Origin: Ignavibacterium sp.
GTDB lineage: Bacteria > Bacteroidota > Ignavibacteria > Ignavibacteriales > Ignavibacteriaceae
Reading direction: 5' to 3'
Length of the DNA: 64,000 bases
Assembly (NCBI RefSeq): GCF_025998815.1
Contig: NZ_AP026678.1
Span: 434,001 to 498,000 of the forward strand
Below are positions 52,908 through 62,243 of this stretch, piece after piece. Position numbers and translations under genes: made by a program. The notes below the pieces were generated by a model, which saw only the letters and a list, made by a program, of their open reading frames with translations, searched no databases and was not told the origin of the DNA. The stretch's first letter is position 1; each line of letters starts with the position of its first letter.

Positions 52908-53828
52908 CTAATAACTCTGCACATCAATTGATGAAACTCCACAATCAATATCTATGTACAGTTTCTTTGCAGCATTATCAAAATTTGGTGTGCGGTATAA
53001 ATCTGATTTTATTTTTGTGAAGCCAACAAAATTTTTACTTGATAGTGCAGCATCAGTTTTTATTTCACAAGCAACATCCTTTGGAATTAGTATGTCGATG
53101 TCTGATGCACCTGCATCAATCTTTAAATCCGAGGTTGTTATTTGGTCACCGTATTTGATTCTTAGTGCTGCGGCTCCCATATTTATTTCGGTCTTTCTTA
53201 CTTTGAACTGAGTTAAATCCAAATCAAGTGATGCGGCACCAACATCAAAATTAAGATCCCATTCAGGATTAGGATTCAATGATATCTCAACAAAGTTTTT
53301 ATAATTTTCTTTACCGATTTTTATACTTCTTCCTTTCATATCAAAAAATATTTCTGAATATGACCCAACATCATTTCTTCTTACTGAATAGAGGTCTTTT
53401 AATCCTTCGGCTTTGAAATCAATTAATTTGTCAGTTGTTGAAAAAAGTTTGAATGAACCTGCACCACCATTGAAATTTAATGCAGCAGTTTTTATTGAGT
53501 CATTGTATTCCTGAGAAAAATATGTTGTGTCAAATACGGCATTGTTATCATCGTCAATAACTATTTCAAAGTCGCTGTTAATCAATGAAGTTGTAGCACT
53601 TACCGAAGCATAAATTGAAAGAGCTAAAACAATTCCTGCAAGTGATGCAACTACTGCTTTACCAATCTGATTTTTTAGCATTATTGAAATTCCAATTAGT
53701 ATTAAAACGCTTGGCCAGAATTTCCATGCTGTTGACCATTGGAAACTAAAGTCAGTAAGATTTCCGATCAGCACAAGCGCGCCAAGCGATACAAAAAACA
53801 TTCCCCAGAAGTAATGTGAAGTTTTCAT
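52908..53828 (-). CDS. LiaF-like/DUF5668 envelope protein with adhesin-like beta domain
   Basis: 306 aa. The N-terminus has the DUF5668 repeat pattern (YFWGMFFVSLGALVLIGNL, KFWPSVLILIGISIML) giving two to three membrane spans. A soluble beta-solenoid-like part (about 120-300) is of the toast-rack/LiaF type (LDLDLTQFKVRKTEINMGAAAL, KIDAGASDIDILIPKDV). In Gram-positives such proteins modulate envelope stress systems. It overlaps the PspC gene start by 4 bases and probably works with it. Confidence 0.82.
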   Translation of the reverse strand: MKTSHYFWGMFFVSLGALVLIGNLTDFSFQWSTAWKFWPSVLILIGISIMLKNQIGKAVVASLAGIVLALSIYASVSATTSLINSDFEIVIDDDNNAVFDTTYFSQEYNDSIKTAALNFNGGAGSFKLFSTTDKLIDFKAEGLKDLYSVRRNDVGSYSEIFFDMKGRSIKIGKENYKNFVEISLNPNPEWDLNFDVGAASLDLDLTQFKVRKTEINMGAAALRIKYGDQITTSDLKIDAGASDIDILIPKDVACEIKTDAALSSKNFVGFTKIKSDLYRTPNFDNAAKKLYIDIDCGVSSIDVQSY

Positions 53829-54292
53829 TGTTTCACCTCATTATAATTATTTCTTGCATTAAGAATTAACGCGAATCCAATTCCAATAAGAATTAAAGGC
53901 CAGAAGTCATGGAAACTGAATCTTGGAACAAAATTATCCAGTAAGAACAATACTCCAAGAAAAATCAGAATTATTCCAGCCAGCGAATTTTTATTCATTC
54001 TTCTTTTTTCAACGATGAAGTTCTGAAAAGTATTTTGATTCGTGTCTGATTGTCCTGCAGTTGCGTCAGCACCTGATGAACCTTCATGATTTGGTTTTGG
54101 GATGGTAAAAGGTTTTTGAGGAATTACAATCCACAAAATTATATAAGCTAGAATTCCTCCGCCGCCAAAGAGAACTGCAACCACAAAAAGTACTCTTATG
54201 ATAACCGGATCAATATCAAAATACTCGCCGAGACCACCACAAACTCCACCGAGCATCTTGTCGGTATAGGAACGATATAATCTCTTTTCCAT
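53825..54292 (-). CDS. PspC domain protein with DUF5668 tail
   Basis: 155 aa. The N-terminal PspC domain has LYRSYTDKMLGGVCGGLGEYF and DPVIIRVLFVVAVLFGGGGI followed by a membrane span. A low-complexity linker leads to a DUF5668-type pair of spans (LAGIILIFLGVLFLLDNFVP, FWPLILIGIGFALIL). PspC is linked to phage-shock/envelope stress response. It is the first gene of a two-gene reverse operon; GGAG stands before the ATG. Confidence 0.9.
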   Translation of the reverse strand: MEKRLYRSYTDKMLGGVCGGLGEYFDIDPVIIRVLFVVAVLFGGGGILAYIILWIVIPQKPFTIPKPNHEGSSGADATAGQSDTNQNTFQNFIVEKRRMNKNSLAGIILIFLGVLFLLDNFVPRFSFHDFWPLILIGIGFALILNARNNYNEVKQ

Positions 54293-54638
54293 TTTCGAAC
54301 TCCTTTCTGAATAAAATTTCTACTGTAAACTTAATATCATTTTATATGGAAGGCATTTAATATAGTATCAGCGGTTCAATCAATTTAGATTTGGCAAATC
54401 ATCATTTTGTTCGGGCGAATGGAATCGGTGAATGGTAGCTAAAATTAGTTTTCGATTTCAGTGAACTATTACTACAAATAAAATTATCCGAATTTTCTCA
54501 TTATAAATTTGAATTATCAGACTTTAGATTTGAATTAGAAAGAATGTTTAATCCCGAAGTGATTTAATATCATTGTAAAATCTTTGAGATAACATATTTT
54601 AGTCACAACATTTTATTAAAATCTTAACATACAATTTT
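54293..54638. other. Divergent intergenic region, no gene
   Basis: 346 bp between the divergent pspC-like and nadE genes. Strongly AT-rich, stop codons in all frames, no stable hairpin or clear repeat seen. It presumably contains promoters for both sides, but I cannot place them with confidence. Confidence 0.6.
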
Positions 54639-56273
54639 ATGAAACTTGCTTTATGTCAGATTGACCCAATAATCGGAGACCTCGAATACAATAAAAAGAA
54701 AATCTTAGATGGATACAAAAAGGGGATTGAAGCTGGCGCAGATTTAGTAATCTTTCCTGAACTATCACTTGTTGGTTATCCTCCACTTGACTTAGTTGAA
54801 AAAAAAGAATTCAGATTAGCTGTTAACAAAGCTGCAAACGAAATTGCATCGAAGACTGCTTCGGTAGGATTAATTTTTGGAGCTATAACAGAAGACGATG
54901 ATTTGATTGGAACTGATGTTCATAATTCTGCACTTCTTTGCTATGAAGGTAAAATTCAATTCATTCAACACAAAACTTTAATTCCAAATTATGATGTATT
55001 TGATGAGATGCGATATTTCGACCCATCAAAAGAAGTTTTCGTCCATCAGTTCAAAGGTGAGAAGTTAGGAATTTCTATTTGCGAAGATATTTGGAATGAT
55101 GCTGATTATTGGTACCGACGACGATATACAAGAGATCCGATTCAGGAATTGCTTCAAAAAGGAGCAACAATTCTGATAAACATTTCTGCAAGTCCGTATT
55201 CTTATGGAAAAAGACAAGCAAGAAAAGATATGCTTTCAACTTTATGCAGAACAGATAAACTTCCGCTTGCTTATACTTGCTGTGTTGGTGCGCAGACTGA
55301 TTTGATTTTCGATGGTGCAAGTATGTGTTTTGATAAGGAAGGCAGATTAGTTAAAGTAGGAAAAACTTTTGATGAGGATTTTATTTTGTTCGATACCAGA
55401 GAGCATTATGAAGAAATAAAAAATTGCGAAAGTAGTTTTGAAGAAGAAGTCTTTAAAGCTCTTGTTTATGGATTAAAAGAATATTGTACCAAACTCAATT
55501 TCAAAAAAGTTCTTGTCGGTCTTAGTGGTGGAATCGATTCTGCACTGGTTACTTGTATTGCAGTCGAAGCTATGGGAGCAGAAAATGTTCATGTTCTTCT
55601 GATGCCTTCAAAATATTCCAGTGAAGGCAGTGTAACTGATTCATTAACGCTGATTAGAAATTTAGGAATCTCATTTAACAATGTTAGCATCCAACCCGTA
55701 GTTGATGAAACAATTTCGCAACTTAAACCTGCTCTTAAAAGTATTAAAAGTTTAACTGAAGAAAATCTTCAGGCAAGAATTCGTGGTTTGTATCTTATGG
55801 CTTATTCGAATAATGAAGGACACTTGTTACTGACAACAGGAAATAAATCCGAAATGGCAGTTGGTTATGCAACACTTTATGGAGATATGGCTGGCGGACT
55901 TGCAGTGATTGCTGATGTTTACAAAACAGATGTTTATAAAATTGCCAATTATATCAATCTGGAAAGGGAAATAATTCCGCAAGCTATCATCAATAAAGAA
56001 CCTTCAGCCGAGCTTAAACTAAATCAAACAGATCAGGATACACTACCACCTTATGACTTGCTTGACAGAATTTTACGAATGTATCTTGAAGAGAACAAAG
56101 AAATTAATGAGATAAAAGAAATTATTGGTGATGAAAAAATTGTGATGAAAGTTTTGAGAATGGTTGATTTCAGTGAATATAAACGAAAGCAAGCCGCGCC
56201 TGCTCTGAGAGTATCTTCCAAAGCATTTGGTTATGGAAGAAGATATCCAATCGTTCAGGGCTGGCGAAAATGA
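54639..56273 (+). CDS. nadE: NAD+ synthase, glutamine-hydrolysing
   Basis: Last step of NAD synthesis: amidates deamido-NAD using glutamine and ATP. 544 aa. The N-terminal nitrilase-type glutaminase has Glu in FPELSLVGYPP, Lys in QHKTLIPNYDVFDE and Cys in GISICEDIWND. The C-terminal synthetase has the ATP PP-motif GLSGGIDSALV near 295, TGNKSEMAVGYATLYGDMAGG, and KEPSAELKLNQTDQD. Two-domain length is normal. Single gene. Confidence 0.97.
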   Translation: MKLALCQIDPIIGDLEYNKKKILDGYKKGIEAGADLVIFPELSLVGYPPLDLVEKKEFRLAVNKAANEIASKTASVGLIFGAITEDDDLIGTDVHNSALLCYEGKIQFIQHKTLIPNYDVFDEMRYFDPSKEVFVHQFKGEKLGISICEDIWNDADYWYRRRYTRDPIQELLQKGATILINISASPYSYGKRQARKDMLSTLCRTDKLPLAYTCCVGAQTDLIFDGASMCFDKEGRLVKVGKTFDEDFILFDTREHYEEIKNCESSFEEEVFKALVYGLKEYCTKLNFKKVLVGLSGGIDSALVTCIAVEAMGAENVHVLLMPSKYSSEGSVTDSLTLIRNLGISFNNVSIQPVVDETISQLKPALKSIKSLTEENLQARIRGLYLMAYSNNEGHLLLTTGNKSEMAVGYATLYGDMAGGLAVIADVYKTDVYKIANYINLEREIIPQAIINKEPSAELKLNQTDQDTLPPYDLLDRILRMYLEENKEINEIKEIIGDEKIVMKVLRMVDFSEYKRKQAAPALRVSSKAFGYGRRYPIVQGWRK

Positions 56274-56442
56274 ATTTATTGAGTTTAGAAGAAATTATTT
56301 TTTACCACTCTAAACGAAGTATTAGTCCTGTTGCTAAAAGGATTTTAGATATTTCGTTTTGAGTAATTAGACTAGATTAAATTAAGAATACTCTTATTAT
56401 AAAAGTTAAAACAAGATTTCTATTCATAAAAAATTTTGAGGA

Positions 56443-58218
56443 ATGATGAGAAAATTATTTTTAAGTATTGTTTCATTGATGATTATTATTTCATCAAGTG
56501 CATTCTCTCAGTTTGGTGGAAATAGTGATCAGGTTAAAATTAAAAGCTATTCTTCCTTCGATAAAATTTATCCTGGAAGTGAATTCAAAGTTGCAGTAAA
56601 GGTTGATGTCGCAGAAACCTGGCACATTAATTCTGATAAACCAAAAGAGGATTTTTTAATTCCTACAGAATTAACCTTAGGTGATATAAAAGGATTTAAG
56701 CTTATAAAGAAAGCATATCCTGAAGCTAAAGAATATAAATTCAGTTTTTCTGAAACACCACTTTCTGTTTGGGAAGGTGAATTTTATGTCGGTGCCATTA
56801 TAAAAGTTGATGATAATGTTCAACCAGGAAAATACAATCTGATATTTAATCTTGATTATCAGGCGTGCAATAATCAAAGTTGTCTCGCACCAACATCAAT
56901 ATCAGATACACTCGAAATTGAAATAGCTGATAAATCTACACCGGTTAACCAAATTAATCAGGAAATTTTTGAGAAAATTAATATTGCTGAGAATACACAA
57001 GTAGTTGAAAAGAAATATGAAGATGATTCAATTTCGTCCACACTTGAAAAAAGTGGATTGTTAGTCGGATTGTTATTTGTATTCATCGGCGGACTCGCAT
57101 TAAATCTCACACCTTGTGTTTATCCTCTAATACCAATTACAATTGGATATTTTGGTGGGCAAAGCGAAGGTCGTACAAGCCGACTCACTTTAATGGGTTT
57201 ACTATTTATGCTCGGAATGGCAGTAACTTATTCAATCGTGGGAGTTGTTACTTCATTAACCGGTGCTGTATTCGGAGCATTATTACAGAATCCGATTGTC
57301 ATTATCATAATAGTTGCAATATTTGTTGTATTATCATTAAGTATGTTTGGAGTTTATGAGTTCAAATTGCCTGATAGTTGGGTTGCAAAAGCTGGTGGTG
57401 CAAAAGGCGGATATTATGGCGCTTTCTTTATGGGATTAACAATGGGAATTGTTGCAGCTCCTTGCATCGGTCCTTTTGTTCTTGGTTTGGTTACGTATGT
57501 TGCAGCAAAAGGTGATCCTTTATTTGGCTTTCTGATGTTCTTTGTTTTGGCACTAGGTCTTGGATTGCCATATTTATTTCTCGCAATCTTCTCTGGAAAG
57601 ATTAAAAATCTACCTCGCGCAGGTATGTGGATGGATGCAGTGAAGCACATCTTTGGATTTATACTTTTAGGAATGGCTCTTTACTTTTTACTTCCGCTTT
57701 TACCTAAAGAAATTTCCGGATATGTTTTACCAATCTTCGGAATAATTGCTGCAATTTATATTCTTTTCTTCGATAAAGCTGCCAAAGGAATTAAAGGATT
57801 TACAATTTTCAAAACAGTCTTTTCAATTATTGTAATTGCAATTTCTGTCTGGGCTTTGATACCATCAGATAAACAGTCAATTGATTGGCAGCCATATTCT
57901 GATTCAGCTCTTTCAAATTTTGAAGGAAAGAAAGGTGCTATAATTGATTTTTATGCTGATTGGTGTATTCCCTGCAAAGAACTTGATGCAATGACATTTT
58001 CAGATGCGAATGTAATCGAAGAATCCAAAGACTTTATCACACTTAAAGCTGATATGACAAAATCTTTAGCACCTGAAGTTTCTGCATTGCGTGAAAAATA
58101 CAAGATAGTTGGAGTACCTACTGTGTTGATTCTAAATTCAAAAGGTGAAGAAGTAAACAGGATTACAGGTTTTGTAAACGCAGAAGAATTTCTAAAAATA
58201 ATTCAAAGTGTTGAGTAA
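56443..58218 (+). CDS. dsbD: Thiol:disulfide interchange protein DsbD
   Basis: 591 aa. A signal peptide ends near SAFSQF. The N-terminal DsbD-alpha-type domain (about 25-165) has the Cys pair in DYQACNNQSCLAP. A membrane domain (about 200-475) of about eight spans has redox Cys in NLTPCVYPLIPIT and APCIGPFVLG. The C-terminal thioredoxin domain has DFYADWCIPCKELD near 507. It carries electrons from cytoplasmic thioredoxin to the periplasm for disulfide reduction. ATGATG allows a start one codon later. Domain order is standard. Confidence 0.95.
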   Translation: MMRKLFLSIVSLMIIISSSAFSQFGGNSDQVKIKSYSSFDKIYPGSEFKVAVKVDVAETWHINSDKPKEDFLIPTELTLGDIKGFKLIKKAYPEAKEYKFSFSETPLSVWEGEFYVGAIIKVDDNVQPGKYNLIFNLDYQACNNQSCLAPTSISDTLEIEIADKSTPVNQINQEIFEKINIAENTQVVEKKYEDDSISSTLEKSGLLVGLLFVFIGGLALNLTPCVYPLIPITIGYFGGQSEGRTSRLTLMGLLFMLGMAVTYSIVGVVTSLTGAVFGALLQNPIVIIIIVAIFVVLSLSMFGVYEFKLPDSWVAKAGGAKGGYYGAFFMGLTMGIVAAPCIGPFVLGLVTYVAAKGDPLFGFLMFFVLALGLGLPYLFLAIFSGKIKNLPRAGMWMDAVKHIFGFILLGMALYFLLPLLPKEISGYVLPIFGIIAAIYILFFDKAAKGIKGFTIFKTVFSIIVIAISVWALIPSDKQSIDWQPYSDSALSNFEGKKGAIIDFYADWCIPCKELDAMTFSDANVIEESKDFITLKADMTKSLAPEVSALREKYKIVGVPTVLILNSKGEEVNRITGFVNAEEFLKIIQSVE

Positions 58219-58296
58219 ATAATATTCAATTGATAATTCACATTGCTCTTAGTAGTTTTGAATCGGCAATTATTAAACTTTATTAAGTGAGTAAAC

Positions 58297-60150
58297 ATGG
58301 AAACAGACAAAGAAAAAGAGTTGCTTCAACTTAAAGAAGTAACAATTAGGTTCGCAGGTGATTCCGGAGATGGTATGCAATTAACCGGAACACAATTTAG
58401 TGAAACAACCGCTTGGGTTGGAAATGATCTTAACACACTTCCTGACTATCCCGCTGAAATCAGAGCTCCCGCAGGAACAATTTATGGCGTAAGTGGATTT
58501 CAATTACATTTTAGCAGTGAAGATATTCATACACCTGGTGATCAACCTGATGTATTGGTTGCGATGAATCCTGCAGCTCTAAAGAAAAATCTTCCCGAAT
58601 TAAAAAAGGGAGGAATGATCATAGTTAATTCAGATTCTTTTGATATTAAAAATCTTAATCTCGCACATTATGAATCGAATCCATTAGAAGATGGTTCGCT
58701 TGATGGATACCAGGTTTATCAGGTTCCAATCAGTTCATTAACCGCTAATGCACTCGAAGGAGTAAAACTAAGTCCGAAAGAAGTTTCCCGTGCAAAAAAC
58801 TTTTTTGCTTTGGGCTTGATGTACTGGTTATTTAACAGACCGATTGATAATACAGTAAAATGGATTCACGAAAAATTTGCAAAAAATCCTGAGTACATTG
58901 AAGGAAATGAAAGAGCTCTTCGTGCTGGTTATAATTATGGCGAAATGACTGAACTCTTTACAGCAAGATATACTGTTGAACCAGCAAAACTTCCTAAAGG
59001 AACTTACAGAAGTATTTCAGGAAATGAAGCCACAGCATTGGGATTTCTTGCTGCTTCAGTTAAAAGCGGATTACCATTATTCCTTGGTTCATATCCCATC
59101 ACTCCGGCATCCGAAATTATTCAGTATTTAAGTACTTACAAAAATTTCGGAGTTAAAACATTTCAGGCAGAAGATGAAATTGCTGGAATTACAACTGCAA
59201 TCGGAGCATCATTTGCTGGTAACCTTGCAATCACTTCAACCAGTGGACCTGGTTTAGCATTGAAAACCGAAGCAATCGGTTTGGCTGTAATGACTGAACT
59301 TCCACTTATTATTATTGATGTGCAAAGAGGTGGTCCAAGTACAGGACTTCCAACAAAAACTGAGCAAGCAGATTTGCTACAGGCGGTTTGTGGAAGAAAT
59401 GGAGAAGCACCCGTTGTTGTTGTTGCTGCAGCTACTCCAAGTGATTGTTTTAATATGGCAATTGAGGCATCACGCATTGCAATCAAGTATATGACGCCTG
59501 TTATTCTTTTAACTGATGGTTACATTGCGAATGGTTCTGAACCTTGGAAAATTCCGCACGCTAATGAATTGCCTGATATACCGGTTAAATTCAGAACAGA
59601 GAAAGAAGGATTTTATCCATACTTGCGTGATGAAAATCTTGCTCGTCCCTGGGCGATTCCGGGAACTCCTGAACTTGAACACAGAATTGGTGGACTTGAA
59701 AAATCTGATATCTATGGAAATGTTAGTTACGATCCTGATAATCATCACAAAATGGTTACACTCAGAGCAAAGAAGATTAAGAATATTGAAAATGATATTC
59801 CATTGCTCGAGGTAGAAGGTGAACAAAGTGGTGAATTATTAGTTGTTGGTTGGGGTGGAACTTATGGTGCAATTAAAGAAGCAGTTAACAAAGCGCGTGC
59901 TCAGGGATATAAAGTATCTCAAGCTCATTTCAGATACATTAACCCTTTCCCCAAAAATACTGAACAGGTATTGAGGAGCTTTAATAAAATTCTTATTCCT
60001 GAAATTAATCTTGGGCAACTAGCAAGATTAATCAAAAGCGAATTTCTTATTGATGTTCAGCAGTTTAATGTCGTAAGAGGTTTACCTCTTCGCGTTGCTG
60101 ACATTGTTGATCAAATAATTAAGACCCTTGGAGGTAACAATGGCAAATAA
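58297..60150 (+). CDS. korA: 2-oxoacid:acceptor oxidoreductase, fused gamma-alpha subunit
   Basis: 617 aa. The N-terminal gamma domain (about 10-195; VTIRFAGDSGDGMQLTG) is joined to the alpha pyrimidine-binding domain (about 225-600; GNEATALGFLAAS, PITPASEII, TSGPGLALKTEAIGLAV, QRGGPSTGLPTKTEQADLLQ). With KorB it oxidatively decarboxylates 2-oxoglutarate or a related 2-oxoacid, forming acyl-CoA and reducing ferredoxin. The start has no strong ribosome site. Its last 11 bases overlap korB. Confidence 0.94.
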   Translation: METDKEKELLQLKEVTIRFAGDSGDGMQLTGTQFSETTAWVGNDLNTLPDYPAEIRAPAGTIYGVSGFQLHFSSEDIHTPGDQPDVLVAMNPAALKKNLPELKKGGMIIVNSDSFDIKNLNLAHYESNPLEDGSLDGYQVYQVPISSLTANALEGVKLSPKEVSRAKNFFALGLMYWLFNRPIDNTVKWIHEKFAKNPEYIEGNERALRAGYNYGEMTELFTARYTVEPAKLPKGTYRSISGNEATALGFLAASVKSGLPLFLGSYPITPASEIIQYLSTYKNFGVKTFQAEDEIAGITTAIGASFAGNLAITSTSGPGLALKTEAIGLAVMTELPLIIIDVQRGGPSTGLPTKTEQADLLQAVCGRNGEAPVVVVAAATPSDCFNMAIEASRIAIKYMTPVILLTDGYIANGSEPWKIPHANELPDIPVKFRTEKEGFYPYLRDENLARPWAIPGTPELEHRIGGLEKSDIYGNVSYDPDNHHKMVTLRAKKIKNIENDIPLLEVEGEQSGELLVVGWGGTYGAIKEAVNKARAQGYKVSQAHFRYINPFPKNTEQVLRSFNKILIPEINLGQLARLIKSEFLIDVQQFNVVRGLPLRVADIVDQIIKTLGGNNGK

Positions 60151-61177
60151 TGTTGAAGTAAAAGAAATAAAATATACTGCAAAAGACTTTGCTTCCGATC
60201 AGGAAGTGAGATGGTGTCCGGGTTGTGGTGATTATTCAATCCTTGCACAAGTGCAGAGAACTTTTCCTGAAATTATTGATCGACCAAAAGAAAATATTGT
60301 ATGGGTTTCCGGAATTGGTTGTTCAAGTCGTTTTCCATACTATATGAACACTTATGGTTTTCATGGCATTCACGGTAGAGCACCTGCAATTGCCACGGGC
60401 GTTAAGTTAGCAAATCCAAATCTTTCCGTTTGGGTTGCTAGTGGAGATGGCGATTTACTAAGTATAGGTGGAAATCATTTTATTCATGCTTGCAGAAAAA
60501 ATATTGATTTGAAGATTCTGATGTTCAATAACCGAATTTATGGGTTAACCAAAGGACAGTATTCTCCAACTTCTGAAAAAGGAAAAGTAACAAAAACAAC
60601 TCCTTACGGAAGTGTTGATTATCCATTTAATCCTCCAATGCTTGCGCTTGGTGCAGAAGCTTCATTCATTGCAAGGTCAATTGATCGTCATCCAAAACAT
60701 TTGCAGGAAATGATCAGAAGAGCAGGACTTCACAAAGGCACTGCATTCATTGAGATATTTCAGAATTGTAACATCTTTAACGATGGTGCTTTTTCTCTTC
60801 TTACTGAAAAAGAAACAAAAGATGATCATGTTCTTGAACTCGTTCATGGTCAGCCAATGATATTTGGAAAGAATAAAGATAAGGGAATCAAACTGGATGG
60901 AATGACTCCGATGGTTGTTGATTTAACAACAGGAAAATATTCAAAAGATGATCTTTGGGTACACGATGAGTTCGATCCCAATCCTGCAAGAACAGCAATC
61001 CTTGCTATGTTTGATGAAACTCCAGGTTTCCCAACTCCGATTGGAATTTTCCGTCAGATAACAAAAGAAACTTATGACGAAGGATTATTCAGACAGATTG
61101 AAGAAGTCAAAAAGAAAAAAGGTGAAGGTGATCTTGAAAAAATTCTTTTTAGTGGAAATGTCTGGGAAGTTAACTAA
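60140..61177 (+). CDS. korB: 2-oxoacid:acceptor oxidoreductase, beta subunit
   Basis: 345 aa from the ATG at 60140, preceded by GGAGG inside korA; an in-frame TTG upstream is less likely. TPP and Fe-S features are VRWCPGCGDYSI and GIGCSSRFPYYMNTYGF with the cluster cysteines, and the TPP motif GDGDLLSIGGNHFIHACRKN. It pairs with KorA as a two-subunit enzyme without a separate delta ferredoxin subunit, as in other reductive or anaerobic lineages. Confidence 0.95.
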   Translation: MANNVEVKEIKYTAKDFASDQEVRWCPGCGDYSILAQVQRTFPEIIDRPKENIVWVSGIGCSSRFPYYMNTYGFHGIHGRAPAIATGVKLANPNLSVWVASGDGDLLSIGGNHFIHACRKNIDLKILMFNNRIYGLTKGQYSPTSEKGKVTKTTPYGSVDYPFNPPMLALGAEASFIARSIDRHPKHLQEMIRRAGLHKGTAFIEIFQNCNIFNDGAFSLLTEKETKDDHVLELVHGQPMIFGKNKDKGIKLDGMTPMVVDLTTGKYSKDDLWVHDEFDPNPARTAILAMFDETPGFPTPIGIFRQITKETYDEGLFRQIEEVKKKKGEGDLEKILFSGNVWEVN

Positions 61178-61206
61178 CATCTTTTTATTCACTACTTTCG
61201 AATTTG

Positions 61207-61230
61207 AGGGCTTGAGCTATCAAGCCCTTC
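61207..61230 (+). terminator. Hairpin after korB
   Basis: AGGGCTTGA (61207-61215) / TCAAGCCCT (61220-61228), loop GCTA, then TCTTC. The T run is poor, so termination strength is uncertain. Confidence 0.55.
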
Positions 61231-61242
61231 TTCATTAATCTT

Positions 61243-62229
61243 ATGGTAAACTTTCAGAAACTTAAGAATATCATTCTTTCAAATAATTCTTTTCTAATTA
61301 CAACTCATGTTAATCCTGATGCTGATGCAATTGGTTCTGAAGTTGCTTTTTATCAGTTAATAAAATCGCTTGGGAAAAAATCATATATCATCAATCATAG
61401 TGAAACTCCATATAATCTAAGATTTCTTGATGTGGATAATGTGATAAAACAATTTAATCTTGATGACCACGCTGATCTGTTTAATCAGGTTGATGTACTT
61501 GTTGCACTTGACTTCAACCGCAGTGACAGAACTGTAAGTATGAAGAAAAACTTCGAGCAATCAAAAGCAATAAAAATTTGTATTGATCATCATCAGGATC
61601 CTGAAAAATTTGTTGACTATGAATTCATTGATACAGATTACTCAGCCACAGGTGAAATAATTTTCAATCTTATTACAGAGACTAAAATTGTTCCTCTCAC
61701 AAAACAAATAGCTGAACCAATCTACGCAGCAATAATGACTGACACAGGGTCATTCCGGTTTGAGAGAACAACTGCTAAACTTCATCGTAAAGTTGCAACA
61801 TTGCTTGATGCTGGCGTTAATCCCACAGAAATTTATGATAAGATTTATGATCAGAGCAAATTCAGTAAGATAAAATTACTTGGCAGAGCTTTGGAATCAA
61901 TACAGTTAATTGCTGAGGGAAAGATTGCTTTTATGAAAATCACGCAGAATGATTTTGAAGAATTCGGCGCAATAGAAAGTGATACAGAAAATTTTGTGAA
62001 TTATAATCTTTCAATTGAAAATGTTGTACTTGGTCTTCTATTTATTGAACTAAAAAATGGATTTAAAGTCAGTTTCAGATCTAAAGGAAATATTCCTGTA
62101 AATAAACTCGCATCTGAATTTGGTGGTGGAGGACACACTAACGCTGCTGGTGCCAGATTTTTTGATCATAAAATGACGGATGAGATGATAAATTCAATTC
62201 TGGTTAAAGCAGTCAATTATGTCAAATAA
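61243..62229 (+). CDS. nrnA: NrnA-type DHH/DHHA1 phosphoesterase
   Basis: 328 aa. The DHH domain has LITTHVNPDADAIGSEVAF, DVLVALDFNRSDR and CIDHHQDPEKF. The C-terminal DHHA1 domain has KVSFRSKGNIPVNKLASEFGG and GGHTNAAGARF, the conserved end. Members degrade nanoRNAs and dephosphorylate pAp. Length and motif order match NrnA. pepA follows 14 bases after the stop. Confidence 0.92.
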   Translation: MVNFQKLKNIILSNNSFLITTHVNPDADAIGSEVAFYQLIKSLGKKSYIINHSETPYNLRFLDVDNVIKQFNLDDHADLFNQVDVLVALDFNRSDRTVSMKKNFEQSKAIKICIDHHQDPEKFVDYEFIDTDYSATGEIIFNLITETKIVPLTKQIAEPIYAAIMTDTGSFRFERTTAKLHRKVATLLDAGVNPTEIYDKIYDQSKFSKIKLLGRALESIQLIAEGKIAFMKITQNDFEEFGAIESDTENFVNYNLSIENVVLGLLFIELKNGFKVSFRSKGNIPVNKLASEFGGGGHTNAAGARFFDHKMTDEMINSILVKAVNYVK

Positions 62230-62243
62230 AAAAAGGAGAGAGA